Of a DNA stretch of 64,000 bases, positions 40,678-49,047 are shown in pieces. Position numbers and translations under genes: made by a program. Each line of letters starts with the position of its first letter. Positions within the stretch are counted from its first letter, which is position 1. The stretch is taken from NCBI RefSeq assembly GCF_916618885.1, contig NZ_CAKAKH010000002.1:247956-311955 (forward strand), given 5' to 3'. The notes under the pieces were generated by a model that did not search any database, was not told where the DNA came from, and saw only the letters and a list, made by a program, of their open reading frames with translations. Source of the DNA: Marinilactibacillus sp. Marseille-P9653. GTDB lineage: Bacteria; Bacillota; Bacilli; Lactobacillales; Carnobacteriaceae_A.

Positions 40678-40708
40678 AAAAAAATACCCTTTGCATCTAT
40701 GCAAAAGG
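40678..40708 (-). terminator. Attenuator terminator in the uraA leader
   Basis: Minus strand CCTTTTGCAT, AG loop, ATGCAAAGGG, then TATTTTTTT, about 50 nt before the uraA start. It is the terminator that PyrR binding would favour. Confidence 0.88.
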
Positions 40709-40849
40709 ACCTCGTTTATCAGATGGAAATTACCTGCTTCTTTCCGCATCCAGTAAAGCGATAGATTTCCAGACTCAGAAATTGACCGCAAACACTCGGA
40801 AGGCATGTAATTATGTAAAGCTATTCCATCCTTTTTTACCTCACTGGAT
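40687..40849 (-). promoter_or_regulatory. PyrR-binding attenuator leader of uraA
   Basis: On the minus strand at 40828-40849 the motif ATCCAGTGAGGT followed by GGAT matches the PyrR loop consensus (AUCCNGNGAGGY in a stem closed by GGAU). The terminator at 40678-40708 follows. In the known mechanism UMP-bound PyrR stabilises this stem and lets the terminator form, so uraA is shut when pyrimidines are plentiful. Confidence 0.88.
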
Positions 40850-40876
40850 AAACTTTAAAGGAGTTTTGCTTTTGTT

Positions 40877-40905
40877 ATTGTAGCAATTAATGACATGCGT
40901 TGCAA
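40877..40905 (-). promoter_or_regulatory. Sigma-A promoter of uraA
   Basis: Minus strand: -35 TTGCAA (40900-40905), 17-nt spacer, -10 TACAAT (40877-40882), placing the start just upstream of the PyrR stem. Confidence 0.8.
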
Positions 40906-40941
40906 GACAAATTTTCAGAAAGCTGCTTTAAGCGTCTTTTA

Positions 40942-41427
40942 TTAAGAAGCTCCATTATTTCTTTGCGCTGAGAACACGCAATCAATGACAATGACGACAC
41001 CTAATAGCAATTCCGCCTGACTTTCGTCTCGTATATCAATCGCGTATGTATCTCCCCAAGATAACCATTCTTTATTGATATCAGCAATCACGTTTCCTCT
41101 CTGCTCGATTACATAGTCGTGTGCCATAATTGATCCTTCGACGTTCCAGTCTGGCCCCAGAATCGAATAGTCATTTTTGAAAAATCTAAATTCTTTTTTG
41201 ACCGTAGCGACTTTTTCTCCGTTTTTATACAGATCATACTCTGGAAGAAATGTTAAAAGCTTCTGCTCAATATACAGAACTTCTTCTTGATACATATTGT
41301 AAATACGCAATTTATTCCCTAGACTCAGCATTTTACCTTCAACTTGATACAGCGCTTGACCTGATTCATCTTTTACGGAAAACTGATTATTGAACGAAAA
41401 TACTTTTTGTTTTATGAAATATTTCAT
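40942..41427 (-). CDS. LURP-one-related family protein (YxjI-like)
   Basis: The 161-residue protein begins MKYFIKQKVFSFNNQFSVKD and shows the repeated beta-strand pattern of the LURP-one/Tubby C-terminal-like fold (GKMLSLGNKLRIYN, EYDLYKNGEKVATVKKEF). It ends in a hydrophobic helix (AELLLGVVIVIDCVF). The molecular role of bacterial members is unknown; membrane or lipid association is plausible by fold. AGGGGG precedes the ATG. Confidence 0.82.
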   Translation of the reverse strand: MKYFIKQKVFSFNNQFSVKDESGQALYQVEGKMLSLGNKLRIYNMYQEEVLYIEQKLLTFLPEYDLYKNGEKVATVKKEFRFFKNDYSILGPDWNVEGSIMAHDYVIEQRGNVIADINKEWLSWGDTYAIDIRDESQAELLLGVVIVIDCVFSAQRNNGAS

Positions 41428-41486
41428 CTGAATTCCCCCTAATTTGTTTTGATACTAGCTCTATTATAAGCATACACTAAAAAATA

Positions 41487-41519
41487 AAAAGGTCGATCTC
41501 CTGAAGAGACCAACCTTTC
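41487..41519 (-). terminator. Terminator of ftsW
   Basis: Minus strand AAGGTTGGTCTC, TTCA loop region, GAGATCGACCTT (G-U pairs) followed by T5 and further T-rich sequence, overlapping the ftsW stop region. Confidence 0.8.
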
Positions 41520-42685
41520 TATTTATTCACTTGAGCTTTGCTTCTTTCAATGCTGTCTCTGGCTGAAATGTTGGCGACCAGTCCAATCGATCCGGAAAGA
41601 ATCAACATACTCGACCCCCCGTAACTTAACAGCGGAAATGTCATACCAGAAATCGGCATCAATCCAATTACGCCACCAATATTAATGAGCGCTTGAATAA
41701 AGAACATTGTCGCAATTCCGATACACATGAGCGATTCAAAACTTTTTTTAGAACGAATTCCTATAAGATAGATCCGAGAAATCATGAAGGTAAACAGACC
41801 GAGCACAAACAAAATTCCAACCAATCCCAATTCTTCTCCGGTGATGGACAGGATAAAATCTGTATACGGTTCTGGTAAATAACCTGTTTTCTGAACACTA
41901 TTTCCAATACCTACACCGAAAAGCCCACCTCGACTGAGTGCATAATAAGACTGAACCAGTTGAAGACCAGCACCATCCGCTAAAGCAAAAGGATCCCAAA
42001 AAGCCAGAAAGCGCTGATACTGATAGCCTCTTAAAAAAGGTAGGTGCGGTCCAAAGTGTCTTACCAGTTCTAAAACCCCAGCCACTAGGACTGTACCCAT
42101 AGCACTGAGCATTAACCCTACTTTAGCAGATACACCACTAGCAAAGATCATGATTGCACTAATCGCAACAATCACGACAGCTGCTCCAGTATCTGGTTGA
42201 ATCAAGATTAAAGCCACGACTAGACCAATCAGCAAGCTCGGCGCCATAATGGAATTCAAGAAATCATCAGCGATGACCTTTTGTTTTTTGGATAGTATGT
42301 AAGCCAAGTACCAGATACAGGTTGCTTTGGCGATTTCTGCTGGCTGTACGTTGAAAAATGGCAATTCAATCCAGCTTTTCGCGCCATTAATCTCTCTTCC
42401 GAAGATCAGGAGTATCAGTAATAGTACAATCGTCAACAAAATACCAAGTATGACGACTTTTTTTTTCTTAAGGAGTCGAAACGGAAAAAAGGCACCGACA
42501 AATGCAAACAGCAGTCCTCCAATGACATAAGCGGTCTGTCTAACAAGATAGAATTGCGGATTATTGTAATCCTTTAACCCCATATAACTACTGGCACTGT
42601 AGACCATTACGATACTAAACAGCGCTAAGATAAGAAAAGGAATCATTAAATGTTTATCCATATGCTTGATTCTCTCTTTGAACAT
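41519..42685 (-). CDS. ftsW: FtsW/RodA/SpoVE family glycosyltransferase, FtsW-like
   Basis: The 388-residue SEDS-family peptidoglycan polymerase has about ten membrane segments. Its YLPEPYTDFILSITGEELGLVG and MPISGMTFPLLSYGGSS motifs follow the FtsW pattern (LPE.HTDFI, GEELG). NVQPAEIAK contains the catalytic-site region. Known partners are class B PBPs and the divisome. A RodA-type paralogue lies directly upstream, so the two polymerases are clustered. Confidence 0.88.
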   Translation of the reverse strand: MFKERIKHMDKHLMIPFLILALFSIVMVYSASSYMGLKDYNNPQFYLVRQTAYVIGGLLFAFVGAFFPFRLLKKKKVVILGILLTIVLLLILLIFGREINGAKSWIELPFFNVQPAEIAKATCIWYLAYILSKKQKVIADDFLNSIMAPSLLIGLVVALILIQPDTGAAVVIVAISAIMIFASGVSAKVGLMLSAMGTVLVAGVLELVRHFGPHLPFLRGYQYQRFLAFWDPFALADGAGLQLVQSYYALSRGGLFGVGIGNSVQKTGYLPEPYTDFILSITGEELGLVGILFVLGLFTFMISRIYLIGIRSKKSFESLMCIGIATMFFIQALINIGGVIGLMPISGMTFPLLSYGGSSMLILSGSIGLVANISARDSIERSKAQVNK

Positions 42686-42830
42686 CGATCCTTCACTCCC
42701 CTCTCTATACTTTTTTCGTTGATAACCATTCGTCCAAATGAAACCTTCTTTTGAATCGCTTTTAATAAAGCTTCCTCTATTCTTCAGAAAGCAACGTGAA
42801 CTCTTTTACTCTATCGGTATAGCGTTCAAT

Positions 42831-42873
42831 TAGAAAGGAGCCGTTTTTGTTAATCGTTTTATCGGCTCCTTTC
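42831..42873 (-). other. 12-bp perfect inverted repeat between rodA and ftsW
   Basis: AGAAAGGAGCCG and CGGCTCCTTTCT flank a 19-nt loop. It lies 75 nt after the rodA stop. No T run follows beyond CTTTCTAATT, so it is either an unusual terminator or another RNA or DNA element. One arm contains an AAAGGAG ribosome-site sequence that the stem would hide. Confidence 0.65.
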
Positions 42874-42947
42874 TCACCTATCGAACCCTTTCAATCATTC
42901 ATTTCAAGCTATTTTCAAAAAATCGTTTTACATTCTATTTAACGCTT

Positions 42948-44132
42948 TTACGAACCTGTATGGAACTCTTCAGACTCGCCAGAGAAAAAGTAGGACTTAT
43001 GGTGGAAACGCATGGACATGATTAAGCCTATCGCCATCATATTCCCAAGCAAGGCCGAGCCTCCTTGAGAGATAAAAGGTAAAGGTATTCCTGTCATAGG
43101 TAGCAAACCAATACTCATTCCGATATTTTCCAGTACGTGGAAAGCAATCATCATAATAACACCTGTTGCAATATAAGCATAAAATTCGTTTTTTGTATCA
43201 TAAACGATTTTCACCATGTGATAGATGAGTATAAAGTAAAGCAATATTAAGAAGGCTCCACCTACGAATCCGAAATTCTCTCCAACAGTTGAAAAAATCA
43301 TGTCGGACTCTCTTACAGGAATGTAGACTTCTGTTACACCTAAACCCTTACCTATAATTCCGCCAGATCCAATCGCTTTAAACACTTGAGTGATTTGGTA
43401 TGCATCATCCGATGAACTTTGAAGAGGATTCAACCAAGTATCTATTCGTGCAAATTGGTAGTTACTAAACCCTAAGTTAATCAGAAACTCTCTGTTATAA
43501 ACTACCAGTAAAATCAAACCTATCCCAAGAGACATCACTACCAGAAATGTAGGTAGAATAATCTGCCATTTTACACCTGAAAGTAACACGATTCCAACTA
43601 GTATTGCCATATAAACTAAAGCTGTTCCCAAGTCATTGAGTACAAGCGCAAGATACGGAGCTGAATATAAAGCGATTTTTCCCAGTAATTTAAAGTCACT
43701 ACTGTATTCATGACTCGTGTAATAACTATTATGTTTCGTGACTGTTTTGGCTAATATAAGGATAAAAGGAATCTTAGAGATCTCTGCAGGTTGTATTGTA
43801 CCTATTCCAGGTATCCTAATCCACGATTTTCCACCGGTTCTAGCAGCCAATTCTCTGTCATAAAACAAAAGCGTAGCAATCAGCAATAGTATCCCGATAA
43901 CATAAAGAACCATCGTCATTTTCCATAATTGCTCAGAGTCAAACTGCATGATGATAGCTACCGCGATTGTTCCTAAGGCGTACCAAATTGTATGCATAAT
44001 GGTTTGTCGCATGCCCTCGCCGGCCATCAAATTCGTTGTTGAATAAATCATGGCAATACTGAACAATGCTAGTAGCATGACGCTCAATATGACCCCGTAA
44101 TCTATACGGTTTGTGTGTTTATCTTCAGTCAT
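42948..44132 (-). CDS. rodA: Rod shape-determining protein RodA
   Basis: The 394-residue SEDS-family polymerase for lateral wall growth. Its YIPVRESDMIFSTVGENFGFVG and LPMTGIPLPFISQGGSALL motifs are the RodA version of the family signatures, compared with LPEPYTDF/GEELG in the neighbour. TIQPAEISK marks the catalytic region. About ten membrane segments. Its promoter is not clear to me in the 260 nt upstream. Confidence 0.9.
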   Translation of the reverse strand: MTEDKHTNRIDYGVILSVMLLALFSIAMIYSTTNLMAGEGMRQTIMHTIWYALGTIAVAIIMQFDSEQLWKMTMVLYVIGILLLIATLLFYDRELAARTGGKSWIRIPGIGTIQPAEISKIPFILILAKTVTKHNSYYTSHEYSSDFKLLGKIALYSAPYLALVLNDLGTALVYMAILVGIVLLSGVKWQIILPTFLVVMSLGIGLILLVVYNREFLINLGFSNYQFARIDTWLNPLQSSSDDAYQITQVFKAIGSGGIIGKGLGVTEVYIPVRESDMIFSTVGENFGFVGGAFLILLYFILIYHMVKIVYDTKNEFYAYIATGVIMMIAFHVLENIGMSIGLLPMTGIPLPFISQGGSALLGNMMAIGLIMSMRFHHKSYFFSGESEEFHTGS

Positions 44133-44317
44133 TTTCTTATGCTCCTTTTTCTAATCCAAATTCTGGTATGCATCTACATTCAAAACATTTTTGGTAACAC
44201 TCTTCAAGGAAACATTTTAACAGATTCATTTCACCATTCATAGCTATGGTAAGCATTTAGCATAAAATAGCCACAGAAACGCAAAGATTTCTTAAGGTTT
44301 GCGATTTCTCTATAAAG

Positions 44318-44370
44318 AAAGAGCACCTAACCACTCTGACCATAACAGGTTCAGGGTGGCGGTGCTCTTT
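44318..44370 (-). terminator. Terminator of rplJ-rplL
   Basis: Minus strand AAAGAGCACC/GGTGCTCTTT perfect 10-bp outer stem with further CCAC/GTGG and CTGA/TCAG pairs inside, followed by CTTTAT. It ends the rplJL transcript and separates it from rodA. Confidence 0.88.
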
Positions 44371-44400
44371 AAAGGATTCAGCAAACGACTGAAAAGTTAA

Positions 44401-44766
44401 TTACTTAACTTCTACAGAACCGCCAGCTTCTTCGATTTTAGCTTTAAGTTCTTCAGCTTCATCTTTAGAAACGCCTTCTTTGATTGCAGAAGGAGCGCCA
44501 TCAACTAATGCTTTAGCTTCTTTCAAGCCAAGACCAGTAGCTTCACGTACAGCTTTGATTACTTTGATTTTAGCAGATCCAGCGCTTGCTAGTTCAACTG
44601 TAAATTCAGTTTGTTCAGCAGCTTCTGAAGCTCCTGCTCCTGCTGCTGCAACTGGTGCTGCAGCTTCAACGCCAAATTCTTCTTCGATTGCGCTAACTAA
44701 GTCGTTCAATTCAACGATTGTAGACTCTTTTAAGTCAGCAATGATTTTTTCGATATCTAATGCCAT
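44401..44766 (-). CDS. rplL: 50S ribosomal protein L7/L12
   Basis: The 121-residue stalk protein has an N-terminal dimerisation helix region ([20 protein letters not shown]), an Ala-rich hinge ([13 protein letters not shown]) and a C-terminal domain ([21 protein letters not shown]) that recruits GTPase factors. It follows rplJ as usual. Confidence 0.98.
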   Translation of the reverse strand: MALDIEKIIADLKESTIVELNDLVSAIEEEFGVEAAAPVAAAGAGASEAAEQTEFTVELASAGSAKIKVIKAVREATGLGLKEAKALVDGAPSAIKEGVSKDEAEELKAKIEEAGGSVEVK

Positions 44767-44861
44767 TTTATATTTTCCTCCAATATATTAGTTGTGTTTT
44801 TTAGTTAAATGATGGTGCCAAATGATTTGTAGAACAGGCTGTTCTGTAATAGAACGTGAGC

Positions 44862-45368
44862 TTACGCTGCTTCCTCTTCTTTTTTCTCTGCAACTGCTTT
44901 GATTGCCAAGGCAGTGTTTCGAACTGGTGCTTGAAGTACAGATAATAGCATAGAAAGTAGTCCTTCGCGGCTTGGTAGTGTCGCAATTTTGTTGATTTCT
45001 GCAACAGTTGCTACTTTACCTTCCAATACGCCACCTTTAATTTCTAAAGCTTCTGCATCTTTCGCAAATTCTGCAATGATTTTTGCAGGCGCTACGACTT
45101 CTTCATTACTGAATGCTACTGCTGTAGGTCCTTTAAAGACGTCATCTAAACCGTTCAAGTTTGCTGCTTCAGCGGCACGACGTAGCATAGTATTTTTCAA
45201 TACGTGCATTTCAACTCCAGCTTCACGTAATTGTTTACGTAACTCAGTTACTTGCTCAACTGTTAGTCCACGGTAATCAACTACGACTACTGCAGCCGCG
45301 TCTTCGAATTTTTTAGTAATGTCTTTAACGATTTCTTCTTTTTTAGCTAAAATGTTCGCTTTGCTCAT
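44862..45368 (-). CDS. rplJ: 50S ribosomal protein L10
   Basis: L10 (uL10), 168 residues from the ATG at 45366-45368 ([15 protein letters not shown]), GGAGG 9 nt upstream; the frame from 45404 enters the leader. It contains [21 protein letters not shown] and the C-terminal helix that binds L7/L12 dimers ([17 protein letters not shown]). Controlled by the L10 leader. Confidence 0.97.
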   Translation of the reverse strand: MSKANILAKKEEIVKDITKKFEDAAAVVVVDYRGLTVEQVTELRKQLREAGVEMHVLKNTMLRRAAEAANLNGLDDVFKGPTAVAFSNEEVVAPAKIIAEFAKDAEALEIKGGVLEGKVATVAEINKIATLPSREGLLSMLLSVLQAPVRNTALAIKAVAEKKEEEAA

Positions 45369-45602
45369 TGATGTTTCACCTCCTGATCGATTGTAAAAGG
45401 GCAATAAAAAAACCCCATGTCTCCGTAGACAAAGAGGGATTGTGTGTGTTTAACGTAAATATACATCACAGTTATCCTCGGTATGATATTAAGGCTTACG
45501 CCACATACTGTCTTCGGTATAATCTAGCATCGTTCTTCTGTTTTATTTAAGAAACAGATTCACTTTACTTTTACTCATCAATGTTCAGTTAATTGCTTAA
45601 CC
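45369..45602 (-). promoter_or_regulatory. L10-type ribosomal leader of rplJL
   Basis: About 235 nt of leader end in a terminator-like hairpin (minus strand CCC-TCTTT-GTCT-ACGG-AGAC-AT-GGGG then T7, 45406-45438) 40 nt before rplJ. L10 leaders at this position in Firmicutes act by attenuation on binding L10-L12 complexes. The long-range fold upstream was not resolved by eye. Confidence 0.75.
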
Positions 45603-45608
45603 TGCATA

Positions 45609-45637
45609 AGTATAGCAAGCTATACCTCGCAGGTCAA
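45609..45637 (-). promoter_or_regulatory. Sigma-A promoter of rplJL
   Basis: Minus strand: -35 TTGACC (45632-45637), 17-nt spacer, -10 TATACT (45609-45614), in the gap after rplA. Confidence 0.85.
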
Positions 45638-45670
45638 GAATTAATTGATTTTTTTAAGTTGAGATTATTA

Positions 45671-46363
45671 TTATTTTACTGTTGTTTGGTCTACTTTAAC
45701 ACCAGGACCAAAAGTACTTGCAACAGCCATATTTTTAATATAAGCACCTTTTGAACTAGATGGCTTAGCTTTAACGATTGTTTCGTGAATCGCAGAAAGG
45801 TTTTCTTGTAATTTGTCGATGCCAAATGAAACTCTTCCGATTGGAACATGAATATTTGACTGACGGTCTACACGATAAGTAACCTGTCCAGCTTTGATAT
45901 CATTAACAGCTTTCGCTACGTTAGGTGTTACTGTACCAGTTTTAGGGTTTGGCATAAGGCCTTTGGGTCCAAGGACACGTCCAAGTTTACCAACTTCAGC
46001 CATCATGTCCGGAGCGGCAACAACTACGTCGAACTCGAACCATCCACCTTGTACTTTTTCAACTAAATCGCTATCTCCAACGAAGTCAGCTCCAGCTTCT
46101 TGTGCAGCTTTTGCTTGATCTCCTTTTGCGAAAACGATAACTGTTGAAGTTTTACCTGTTCCGTGTGGCAATACCATTGCTCCACGAATTTGTTGATCAG
46201 CTTGTTTAGGGTCTACTCCTAGACGATAAGCAACTTCTACAGATGCATCAAATCCAGCGTAGTCGATTTCTTTAACTAATTCTAGTGCTTCAGTAGCGTC
46301 ATACAATTGTTCTCTGTTGACTTTTTCCAGAGCAGCTAAAAACTTTTTACTTTTCTTCGCCAT
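45671..46363 (-). CDS. rplA: 50S ribosomal protein L1
   Basis: L1 (uL1), 230 residues, starts [15 protein letters not shown] and has the RNA-binding signature [19 protein letters not shown]. It builds the mobile L1 stalk at the E site and in the family represses its own mRNA. An L1-like binding site precedes the gene. Confidence 0.98.
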   Translation of the reverse strand: MAKKSKKFLAALEKVNREQLYDATEALELVKEIDYAGFDASVEVAYRLGVDPKQADQQIRGAMVLPHGTGKTSTVIVFAKGDQAKAAQEAGADFVGDSDLVEKVQGGWFEFDVVVAAPDMMAEVGKLGRVLGPKGLMPNPKTGTVTPNVAKAVNDIKAGQVTYRVDRQSNIHVPIGRVSFGIDKLQENLSAIHETIVKAKPSSSKGAYIKNMAVASTFGPGVKVDQTTVK

Positions 46364-46381
46364 GATTATTTCCTCCTTGTT

Positions 46382-46406
46382 GTGGTATTAACGGTTTAAC
46401 CTCCCA
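46382..46406 (-). promoter_or_regulatory. L1-binding mimic before rplA
   Basis: Minus strand GTGG-GA-GGT-TAA-ACC-GTTAATA-CCAC, 20 nt upstream of the rplA start. It copies the GGUGGGAGG ... AAUACCACC arrangement of the L1 site in 23S rRNA (two helices with a GA / AUA internal loop). Confidence 0.65.
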
Positions 46407-46500
46407 CTTGTTCTCCTTAGAAGTGATTGAGTAATTTATTTAGAACCACTCACATCTACAACTACGGAGACAGCAAGAGCTTAGAGTTGTAGGTTTTTAA

Positions 46501-46926
46501 TTAACCTTCAACAGTGAAGCCCATGCTACGAGCTGTACCTTCGACCATACGCATAGCAGCTTCTACAGATGCAGCGTTTAAGTCTTCCATTTTTGTTTCA
46601 GCAATTTCTCTAACTTGTGCACTTGTTACAGATGCAACTTTTTTAGTGTTTGGTTCACCAGAACCAGACTCAACGCCGGCAGCTTTTTTAAGTAATACTG
46701 CAGCTGGTGGTGTTTTAGTGATGAATGTAAATGAACGGTCTTCGTATACTGAGATCACAACTGGAATGATCATTCCTGCTTGGTCTGCAGTACGCGCGTT
46801 GAATTCTTTACAAAATCCCATAATGTTTACTTGTGCTTGTCCTAGTGCTGGACCTACTGGAGGAGCTGGATTAGCTTTCCCTGCAGGAATCTGCAATTTG
46901 ACTAGATTTACGACTTTCTTTGCCAC
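46501..46926 (-). CDS. rplK: 50S ribosomal protein L11
   Basis: L11 (uL11), 141 residues, GTG start (46924-46926) behind AAGGAGG. It has [21 protein letters not shown], the proline-rich hinge loop, and the GTARSMGF C-terminus. It binds the GTPase-associated centre with L10/L12. Confidence 0.97.
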   Translation of the reverse strand: MAKKVVNLVKLQIPAGKANPAPPVGPALGQAQVNIMGFCKEFNARTADQAGMIIPVVISVYEDRSFTFITKTPPAAVLLKKAAGVESGSGEPNTKKVASVTSAQVREIAETKMEDLNAASVEAAMRMVEGTARSMGFTVEG

Positions 46927-46955
46927 GAGACATACCTCCTTGATTTGTTTCGCGA

Positions 46956-46989
46956 GTGGTTAAATGAGGTTATAGTTTTCCTCTCCCAC
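46956..46989 (-). promoter_or_regulatory. L1-binding mimic in the rplKA leader
   Basis: Minus strand GTGG-GA-GAGG-loop-CCTC-ATTTAA-CCAC: outer helix GTGG/CCAC (46986-46989 with 46956-46959), inner helix GAGG/CCTC (46980-46983 with 46966-46969). The same GGTGGGAG start as the rRNA site. Located between the rplK promoter and gene, the standard place for L1 repression. Confidence 0.75.
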
Positions 46990-47040
46990 CTGTTTCTTTG
47001 CATACAAAATATGCGTATCGCCTACTTTGCGTACCGATAT

Positions 47041-47069
47041 ATTATAGTCCTTCAAAGGATATGTGTCAA
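47041..47069 (-). promoter_or_regulatory. Consensus sigma-A promoter of rplKA
   Basis: Minus strand: -35 TTGACA (47064-47069), 17-nt spacer, -10 TATAAT (47041-47046). Perfect match to consensus. Confidence 0.93.
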
Positions 47070-47076
47070 ACCTTTT

Positions 47077-47631
47077 TTAATCTTTTATCTTAGAAATCTG
47101 ATCGTAGTCAAGTTCGGCGTTTGTTTCACGGCCAAACATTTCAACTAGCGCTTTAATTTTACCTTTTTCAGATTCGATTTCTGTAATAGTACCTTCCATT
47201 CCTGAAAAGGCACCGTTGATGATTTTGACACGTTCGCCAATTTCAACATCCATGTTTACTTTACGAGGATTGATACCCATACTACGTAAAATCTGGTCCA
47301 CTTCTTCTGGTAACAATGGAGAAGGCTTACTTCCTGCACCATGTGACCCAACAAATCCAGTTACGCCGGGAGTATTCCGTACGATATACCAAGCATCATC
47401 TGACATAATCATTTCAACAAGTACGTACCCTGGAAATGTTTTATGTGTAGAGACTTTTGTTTCTCCATCTTTTTCCTCATAAGTTTGTTCTTCCGGAATC
47501 AATACTTGTAAAATGTTGTGTTCCATCCCCATACTAGTCGCACGAGATTCTAGATTCTGTTTTACCTTGTTTTCGTAACCTGAGTAAGTGTGTAGTACAT
47601 ACCACGCTTTTGATAATTCAATTTCAGACAT
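47077..47631 (-). CDS. nusG: Transcription termination/antitermination factor NusG
   Basis: NusG, 184 residues from the ATG at 47629-47631 (MSEIELSKAWYVLHTYSGYE) with AAAGGAG just upstream; the longer frame from 47703 runs through a terminator hairpin. The NGN domain includes FPGYVLVEM and NTPGVTGFVGS, and the C-terminal KOW domain is GERVKIINGAFSGMEGTI. It links RNA polymerase and ribosome or Rho. Confidence 0.96.
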   Translation of the reverse strand: MSEIELSKAWYVLHTYSGYENKVKQNLESRATSMGMEHNILQVLIPEEQTYEEKDGETKVSTHKTFPGYVLVEMIMSDDAWYIVRNTPGVTGFVGSHGAGSKPSPLLPEEVDQILRSMGINPRKVNMDVEIGERVKIINGAFSGMEGTITEIESEKGKIKALVEMFGRETNAELDYDQISKIKD

Positions 47632-47687
47632 GTCTTTCTCCTTTTTTGTTGTTTTTCTGATTTTCCACAATTGTTCCAAACCATAAT

Positions 47688-47727
47688 AAAAAACCTTCTG
47701 CACGTGTTATCGATCAAGAAGGTTTTT
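47688..47727 (-). terminator. Terminator between secE and nusG (bidirectional)
   Basis: AAACCTTCT/AGAAGGTTT with a 17-nt loop, flanked by T-rich runs on both strands (minus strand T6 then ATTATGG). It lies about 57 nt before the nusG ATG, with no clear new promoter in between. Confidence 0.75.
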
Positions 47728-47802
47728 GTCGTTTCGTTTAATCTATTCGCATTATATCACTTAAACGCATGATAATCTATTGCATTTAGTCATTCAACTT
47801 TT

Positions 47803-47979
47803 TTAAATCAAATTCAGTAAAAAAGTAATGATCGAATCTATTCCAAAAAAGAAAACGCTGAAAAATGCTACAACTCCAAATACAGTTAACGTATTTTTTC
47901 GCATTTCTTTGTTCGTCGGCCAAGTGGTTTCTTGTAATTCATATTTTACTTCTCCGAAAAACTTCTTGATTTTGCCCAT
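47803..47979 (-). CDS. secE: Preprotein translocase subunit SecE
   Basis: The 58-residue short SecE has a cytosolic amphipathic part (KKFFGEVKYELQETTWPTNKEM) and one membrane helix (VFGVVAFFSVFFFGIDSIITFLL). The ATG at 47977-47979 has GGGAGG 9 nt upstream; an ATG at 47988 lies within that site. It clamps SecY. Between rpmG and nusG, the standard order. Confidence 0.95.
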   Translation of the reverse strand: MGKIKKFFGEVKYELQETTWPTNKEMRKNTLTVFGVVAFFSVFFFGIDSIITFLLNLI

Positions 47980-48025
47980 CGGTGTCATCCTCCCATACTA
48001 TTTGATTCATTTGATCTGTTAAAGG

Positions 48026-48175
48026 TTATTTAGTTTCTCTGTGTAATGTGTGTTTTGAACAGTAACTACAGTACTTTTTAACTTCTAGTCGTTCTGTTCG
48101 AACTTTTGATCCGCCATTTTTAGAGTAGTTTCTTGAACCACATTCTGTACAGGCTAGGACGATTTTCTTTTGCAT
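48026..48175 (-). CDS. rpmG: 50S ribosomal protein L33
   Basis: A 49-residue protein ([18 protein letters not shown]... HTLHRETK) from ATG 48173-48175 to TAA 48026-48028. Two CxxC pairs (CTEC and CSYC) show the zinc-binding form. Upstream of secE as B. subtilis rpmGB. Confidence 0.95.
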   Translation of the reverse strand: MQKKIVLACTECGSRNYSKNGGSKVRTERLEVKKYCSYCSKHTLHRETK

Positions 48176-48245
48176 ATTTTTCTGTTCCTCGTTTCTTTTT
48201 TCCCACGGTTGCTTTAAAACGCAACTTCACTGCGTACCAATCTAA

Positions 48246-48274
48246 ATAATACTGTTTATCAATAAGTTAGTCAA
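48246..48274 (-). promoter_or_regulatory. Sigma-A promoter of rpmG-secE
   Basis: Minus strand: -35 TTGACT (48269-48274), 17-nt spacer, -10 TATTAT (48246-48251). Confidence 0.88.
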
Positions 48275-48475
48275 CTACTACTTTAGACTCTATGGCTTCT
48301 TTTTCTTAGATAGGGCGTTTGATTTTATGTATATCTGCTTTAGTTGTGTCTAAAAGCAGACGTTTATGTATACGAACATATCAAGTTTGTTTTAATTTAT
48401 ATTTTTTTATAGAAGAAGCTTCTAATCTATGGCACAATAACCTTACATAAAAGCTTATTAGAAGGACGTTTTTTT

Positions 48476-49003
48476 ATGACTAAAACTCAAAAACTCATTT
48501 ATATATCTTTACTTTCTGCTCAAGCGGTTATTCTAGGGCTTATAGAGCGAAGTATTCCCTTTCCTTTTGCATTCGCTCCAGGCGCTAAACTTGGCATAGC
48601 CAATCTGATTACTATCGTTGCAATCTATACTCTTCCTTTTAAAGATAGTATGAAGGTTGTGGGCATGCGTTTGTTGATGACAACCTTGTTAGGTGGCACG
48701 ATTTCCACACTCCTCTACAGTACAGCTGGAGCTGTCCTTAGCTTTTTAGGGATGGTCTTTGTCAAAATGACTGGTGGTAAAAAAGTCAGCATCATTGGAG
48801 TAAGTGCTACTGGTGGTATTTTACATAATTTAGGTCAACTATTTGTTGCTAGTTTTATCGCTCAAACATGGACGGTTCTTCTGTACCTGCCTGTACTATC
48901 TTTTATGGGCATCTTATCTGGAATTGCCATTGGAATCTCGGCAAATTTCTTAATGGATAAAACGTCTATTGTTCGTCGTTTTCGCCGTCAGTATGAGGAA
49001 TGA
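48476..49003 (+). CDS. Gx transporter family membrane protein
   Basis: The 175-residue protein has about five hydrophobic segments and the family's LERSIPFPFAFAPGAKLGIANL motif, formerly annotated as heptaprenyl diphosphate synthase component I. The family resembles ECF-type S components and is usually next to a NusG domain II (FMN-binding-like) gene, which is absent here. An AGAAGGA site lies 10 nt upstream. It is the only plus-strand gene between 575 and 62517. Substrate unknown. Confidence 0.85.
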   Translation: MTKTQKLIYISLLSAQAVILGLIERSIPFPFAFAPGAKLGIANLITIVAIYTLPFKDSMKVVGMRLLMTTLLGGTISTLLYSTAGAVLSFLGMVFVKMTGGKKVSIIGVSATGGILHNLGQLFVASFIAQTWTVLLYLPVLSFMGILSGIAIGISANFLMDKTSIVRRFRRQYEE

Positions 49004-49047
49004 CCGCTTAAAACAATCATCTACTTTTTTCAAGTGAGCGATTTTTT

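Noticed and set aside
46514..46963. 149-codon plus-strand frame opposite rplK
   Set aside because: Long antisense frames are a by-product of codon bias in highly expressed ribosomal genes; no start signal or homology.
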